Assembly (NCBI GenBank): GCA_002308195.1
Contig: DBVU01000093.1
Coordinates: 1,725-11,718 of the forward strand
Length of the DNA stretch: 9,994 nucleotides
Source of the DNA: Bacteroidales bacterium UBA1256
GTDB taxonomy: Bacteria > Bacteroidota > Bacteroidia > Bacteroidales > Paludibacteraceae
Reading direction: 5' to 3'
Each line of letters starts with the position of its first letter. The stretch's first letter is position 1. Below the pieces are notes generated by a model. The model saw nothing but the letters and a program-made list of their open reading frames with translations. It did no database searches and was not told where the DNA came from. The translations under genes were made by a program, and so were the position numbers. This document shows positions 7,122 through 9,994 of the stretch, one piece after another.

Positions 7122-8144
7122 ATGGACCAGAATATTCATAGCGCGTTAACATCCATCGCATCAGCCTATCAATCGCAACAAGTGGTTGTTATCACAACGG
7201 CCGAAGTTAGTGCTTGTCGGCCGGAAATTGGAGCATTGCCTTATCCTGTTTTGGTGTTGCCTGGCGGAGAGGAAAACAAATCCTTGGATCTCGTGCAGCG
7301 TATTTGGGATTTTCTGCTCGAACATTCGGTTACGCGCAGCGGTTTGCTGATTTGCATTGGTGGTGGTGTGCTAACCGATATTGGCGGTTTTGCGGCAAGT
7401 ACTTACAAGCGAGGCATTGACTATGTCAATGTACCTACCACTTTGCTGGCCATGGTTGATGCTTCCACGGGAGGCAAAACGGGCTTCAATTACGGTGGTC
7501 TGAAAAATAGTATCGGTACATTCTGCCAGCCTAAACAGACCATCATTTGTCCTTCGTTGTTGGACACTTTGCCTGCCAATCATCTCTTGAGCGGCATGGC
7601 AGAAATGTTCAAAACGGGTCTGCTGAACGAGTCGCTCTGGAATGCTCTTTTGCGCTACGATATTGAGCGAATGAATATTGACCAACTCACGCCGCTGATA
7701 ACTGATTGTGTGCGGGTTAAGGAGCAGATTGTGAAGTCTGATCCGCAAGAATCCGGACTGCGCAAGGCGCTGAATTTCGGTCATACTTTCGGTCATGCTT
7801 TAGAGGAAATTTCTCTCTCGGATACCTCTTCCAATGGACTGCTTCACGGCTATGCCGTGCTTTATGGAATGATAGCTGAACTGTTCTTGAGCGTTACTTT
7901 GCTGGGAATGCCGCGCGAACCACTTCAGCAACTGACACAACGCATGTTGCAATTCTATGGCCGCATCCAGTGTTCGTGCAAAGATCGCGATCGGCTCATC
8001 AGCCTCATGCGACAAGACAAGAAAAACGAGCGTGTCGGAGACATCAATTGTACGCTGTTGCAAGCTGTCGGACAACCTCGTATCAACCAGATTATCACGC
8101 CGGAACAGGCGGCTGAGGCTTTCGACTATTTATTCAGTTTGTAG
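7122..8144 (+). CDS. aroB: 3-dehydroquinate synthase
   Basis: A 340-residue cytoplasmic enzyme that converts DAHP to 3-dehydroquinate, the second step of the shikimate pathway to aromatic amino acids, using NAD+ and a metal ion. Motifs seen are LPGGEENKSL (46-55), the nucleotide-binding IGGGVLTDIGGFAASTYKRG (79-98), VPTTLLAMVDASTGGKTGFN (104-123), GMAEMFK (158-164), LNFGHTFGHALE (217-228), LLHGYAV (240-246) and DKK (299-301). The expected metal ligands are present as Glu161, His221 and His242. Length is close to the family norm of about 350. The ATG at 7122 is preceded by an in-frame TAA at 7101, so no longer start exists beyond a few codons. The gene has its own promoter and an unusual repeat-bearing leader, and is divergent from the thioredoxin operon. 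Confidence 0.95.
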   Translation: MDQNIHSALTSIASAYQSQQVVVITTAEVSACRPEIGALPYPVLVLPGGEENKSLDLVQRIWDFLLEHSVTRSGLLICIGGGVLTDIGGFAASTYKRGIDYVNVPTTLLAMVDASTGGKTGFNYGGLKNSIGTFCQPKQTIICPSLLDTLPANHLLSGMAEMFKTGLLNESLWNALLRYDIERMNIDQLTPLITDCVRVKEQIVKSDPQESGLRKALNFGHTFGHALEEISLSDTSSNGLLHGYAVLYGMIAELFLSVTLLGMPREPLQQLTQRMLQFYGRIQCSCKDRDRLISLMRQDKKNERVGDINCTLLQAVGQPRINQIITPEQAAEAFDYLFSL

Positions 8145-8149
8145 TCGAA
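8121..8149 (+). other. Stem-loop across the aroB stop codon
   Basis: TTCGACTA (8121-8128) and TAGTCGAA (8142-8149) are perfect 8-base arms around a 13-base loop, with the stop codon TAG in the right arm. No U-run follows, so it is not a classical intrinsic terminator. It could still mark or protect the aroB mRNA 3' end. The pairing is seen; the function is inferred. Confidence 0.35.
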
Positions 8150-8162
8150 AATGCACGCAAGT

Positions 8163-8194
8163 CTTGCACATGTCGAAAAAAAGCAGTAAATTTG
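8163..8194 (+). promoter_or_regulatory. Bacteroidetes-type promoter of the YhcH-like gene
   Basis: CTTG (8163-8166, one mismatch to TTTG), 20 bases, then TAAATTTG (8187-8194), an exact TAnnTTTG match preceded by GCAG. The predicted leader to the ATG at 8230 is about 28-30 bases. It probably also drives glgB, for which I found no separate promoter in the 29-base gap. Confidence 0.7.
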
Positions 8195-8205
8195 CACGCA
8201 AATTT
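8188..8205. promoter_or_regulatory. Inverted repeat over the -7 element and start site of the YhcH-like gene
   Basis: AAATTTGC (8188-8195) and GCAAATTT (8198-8205) are perfect 8-base arms around AC. The repeat covers most of the -7 element and the expected transcription start, a common place for a repressor operator. Its inner TTTGC/GCAAA halves are also found in the palindrome at 6993-7008, but with a spacer of two bases rather than six. The operator role is inferred. Confidence 0.4.
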
Positions 8206-8229
8206 GACAATTAACAAAATTTAACCAAT

Positions 8230-8685
8230 ATGATAATCGATAAATTAGAGAATGCGGACTGGTATTTTGATACCGTGCCTGGACTTGAACAATTCATCAA
8301 ATTCTTCCAATCGAACGATTTGGAGGAACTCCCTGCATGTAAGATTTTTTTGGATGGAAACGACTTGATTGTTAATATCAACAACTTCAAAGGAAAAGAA
8401 GAATCCAAATGTCGCATGGAGGCACACAAAGATTATATTGACATCCAGATTCCGCTTGGCGCTGATGAGACAATGGGATGGAAGGCACAAGTAGATTGTC
8501 AGGAAGTAACGCAAGAATACGACGAGGGCAAGGATGTGGAATTCTATGGCGACAAAGCCACAGTTAAATTTGTTGTTCCTGCCGGACATTTCGCTGTTTT
8601 CTTCCCTTCTGATGCCCACCAACCGGGTATTGCTCCGGGCAAGGAGTATCGAAAGATCATTGTCAAGGCTAGAGTGAATCAATAA
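8230..8685 (+). CDS. YhcH/YjgK/YiaL (DUF386) family cupin, NanQ/EbgC-like
   Basis: A 151-residue small cytoplasmic beta-barrel (cupin-like) protein. The family includes E. coli NanQ (YhcH), reported as a sialic acid anomerase, and EbgC, which modulates a beta-galactosidase. Family marks seen are the opening MIIDKLENADWYF, the motif EAHKDYIDIQIPLGADE with putative metal ligands Glu65, His66 and Asp71 plus Glu80, and FFPSDAHQPGIAPG with His130, followed by a Lys/Val-rich last strand (IIVKARV). Length is typical. No sialic-acid gene is adjacent; the next gene is glgB, 29 bases downstream, so a role in handling sugar anomers or oligosaccharides is plausible but not shown. It has its own promoter with an inverted repeat over it. 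Family confidence is high, substrate confidence low. Confidence 0.88.
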   Translation: MIIDKLENADWYFDTVPGLEQFIKFFQSNDLEELPACKIFLDGNDLIVNINNFKGKEESKCRMEAHKDYIDIQIPLGADETMGWKAQVDCQEVTQEYDEGKDVEFYGDKATVKFVVPAGHFAVFFPSDAHQPGIAPGKEYRKIIVKARVNQ

Positions 8686-8714
8686 GTACTTAACCACGAA
8701 AAACACACAATATT

Positions 8715-9994
8715 ATGGCAACATGTAGAAAGTCGAAAAAATCGATTTCAAAGCCGCAATTGCGACTGGTAGAACGTGATCCGTATCTGCAACCTTATGC
8801 GGACGCGCTGCAAGGTCGTTACGATTATGCTCTGCGCAAGGAGCAAGAAATAACCGGTGGGCAACCGCTGTCTGAATGGGCTTCGGGTTATCTCTATTTC
8901 GGTCTCCACAAGACAGCCGAAGGATGGGTGCTCCGCGAATGGGCACCAAATGCTACAGCCATCTATATCAAGGGCGACATGAACTCTTGGGAGAAAAACG
9001 AACACTATCGTTTGCAACCCAAGGAGAATGGTGTTTGGGAAATCACATTGCCCGAACGTGCTCTGCAGCACGGCCAATACTACCGCCTGTTGGTAGAATG
9101 GAATGGTGGATGGGGCGAGCGTATCCCGAGTTATGTTCGCCGCGTAGTGCAAGATGACCAAACCAAGATTTTCTCCGCACAAGTCTGGGACGAGCCGGAA
9201 TATAAATGGCAGAATCGTGCTAAATCAAAGAAGGGTTTTGGCCAAGACGGACTCTATATCTACGAGTGCCATATTGGGATGTCGTCCGAACAAGAGAAGG
9301 TAAACTCGTACGAGGAGTTTCGTCGCGATGTGTTGCCGCGTATCGAGGCGCTGGGATACAATTGCATCCAAATCATGGCTATCCAAGAACATCCGTACTA
9401 CGGATCATTTGGATACCATGTGTCCAATTTCTTTGCTGCCAGCAGCCGATTTGGTACGCCTAACGAACTGAAGGCATTGATCGATGATGCACACGGACGT
9501 GGCATGTATGTCATCATGGATCTCGTGCATAGCCATGCAGTAAAGAACGAACTGGAGGGATTGGGCAATTTTGATGGTACAGGCTATCAGTATTTCCATG
9601 ATGGTGGTCGCCGCGAACATCCGGCGTGGGATAGTCTCTGTTTTAACTATGGTAAGAACGAAGTACTGCATTTCCTTCTGTCCAATTGTAAGTTCTGGCT
9701 TGATGAATATGATTTCGATGGCTATCGTTTCGATGGAGTCACTTCGATGATCTATCGTAGTCATGGTTTGGGCGAAGATTTCAATGGCTATGGGAGCTAT
9801 TTTAATGGCAACGAGGACGGCGATGCATTGATGTACCTGACGCTTGCCAACAAGGTGATTCACCAAGTCAAGCCATACGCTATTACTATTGCAGAAGAAA
9901 TGTCTGGCATGCCTGGTCTCGCTTGCCCGCAAGCAGATGGAGGTGTTGGATTCGACTATCGTCTAGCAATGGGTATTCCTGATTTCTGGATCAA
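8715..9994 (+). CDS. glgB: 1,4-alpha-glucan (glycogen) branching enzyme, GH13_8-like, 3'-truncated by window
   Basis: The frame is open from ATG 8715 to the window edge (426 codons and two bases; the family runs to about 670-700 residues), so roughly the last third is missing. The enzyme cuts alpha-1,4-glucan chains and rejoins them as alpha-1,6 branches during glycogen synthesis in the cytoplasm. Residues ~60-150 are the CBM48 module (WVLREWAPNATAIYIKGDMNSW). The GH13 barrel then begins with YIYECHIGMSSEQEKV. Conserved regions are DLVHSHA (region I), DGYRFDGVTSMIY with the nucleophile Asp340, and AEEMSGMP with the acid/base Glu394. The ECHIGMSS and FDGVTSM signatures match the eukaryote-like GH13_8 branching enzymes common in Bacteroidetes rather than E. 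coli-type GlgB (GH13_9). A basic N-terminus (CRKSKKSISK) precedes the fold. It probably lies in an operon behind the YhcH-like gene. Confidence 0.93.
   Translation, partial: MATCRKSKKSISKPQLRLVERDPYLQPYADALQGRYDYALRKEQEITGGQPLSEWASGYLYFGLHKTAEGWVLREWAPNATAIYIKGDMNSWEKNEHYRLQPKENGVWEITLPERALQHGQYYRLLVEWNGGWGERIPSYVRRVVQDDQTKIFSAQVWDEPEYKWQNRAKSKKGFGQDGLYIYECHIGMSSEQEKVNSYEEFRRDVLPRIEALGYNCIQIMAIQEHPYYGSFGYHVSNFFAASSRFGTPNELKALIDDAHGRGMYVIMDLVHSHAVKNELEGLGNFDGTGYQYFHDGGRREHPAWDSLCFNYGKNEVLHFLLSNCKFWLDEYDFDGYRFDGVTSMIYRSHGLGEDFNGYGSYFNGNEDGDALMYLTLANKVIHQVKPYAITIAEEMSGMPGLACPQADGGVGFDYRLAMGIPDFWI

Noticed and set aside
6924..7139. Minus-strand 71-codon open frame across the aroB leader with a repeated SRLCLVN peptide.
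   Set aside because: The peptide repeat comes from the 11-base DNA array read in reverse, and the frame crosses both divergent promoters; no family resemblance.
7371..7796. Minus-strand 141-codon open frame opposite aroB.
   Set aside because: Lies wholly across conserved aroB motifs; no recognisable domain.
8565..8572. TAAATTTG inside the YhcH-like gene as a glgB promoter -7 box.
   Set aside because: No TTTG at the 20-base spacing upstream (ATTC is there) and it lies about 140 bases before glgB within coding sequence.
9405..9932. Minus-strand 175-codon open frame opposite glgB.
   Set aside because: Antisense to a strongly conserved GH13 coding region with both catalytic residues; its composition (Ile/Thr/His-rich) looks like a shadow and it has no promoter or family motif.

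Overview
The window looks like a chromosomal segment of a Bacteroidales bacterium (Bacteroides/Prevotella-like, probably gut-associated). Three things point there. Four intergenic regions carry the Bacteroidetes-type promoter: TTTG (one copy CTTG), then 20 bases, then TAnnTTTG. Ribosome binding sites are A-rich rather than Shine-Dalgarno-like. The gene families (K+/H+ antiporter, RhlE-like DEAD-box helicase, GH13_8-type branching enzyme, a Cys-anchored lipoprotein of a paralogous Bacteroidales family) are typical of that order. Gene density is high, and no tRNA, rRNA, CRISPR array, insertion sequence or phage gene was seen.

Layout, left to right. (1) The 3' part of an RsmF-like 16S rRNA m5C methyltransferase gene on the plus strand, cut by the window start. 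(2) Convergent to it, a minus-strand lipoprotein gene with its own promoter, which sits at the 3' end of the next gene. (3) A minus-strand run that reads, in transcription order, secreted thioredoxin, NhaP2-type K+/H+ antiporter, extended SDR fused to a C-terminal zinc-binding module, and DEAD-box RNA helicase. Gaps are 3, 27 and 11 bases, and there is one good promoter ahead of the thioredoxin, so this is probably one operon. (4) A divergent intergenic region, 6917-7121, with back-to-back promoters, a perfect 16-base palindrome and an array of 11-base direct repeats in the aroB leader. (5) The plus-strand genes aroB (3-dehydroquinate synthase), a YhcH/NanQ-type cupin, and the 5' part of glgB (glycogen branching enzyme), cut by the window end.

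Most genes are housekeeping: rRNA modification, RNA remodelling, ion homeostasis, the shikimate pathway and glycogen synthesis. The thioredoxin and the lipoprotein act outside the cytoplasm. The YhcH-like gene and glgB are 29 bases apart and probably share a promoter.

No undescribed defence or mobile system is evident. The least ordinary features are the helically spaced CGAGAC repeat array between the aroB promoter and its start codon, the SDR-zinc-module fusion protein, and the near-identical promoter architecture, with palindromes lying over two of the promoters.
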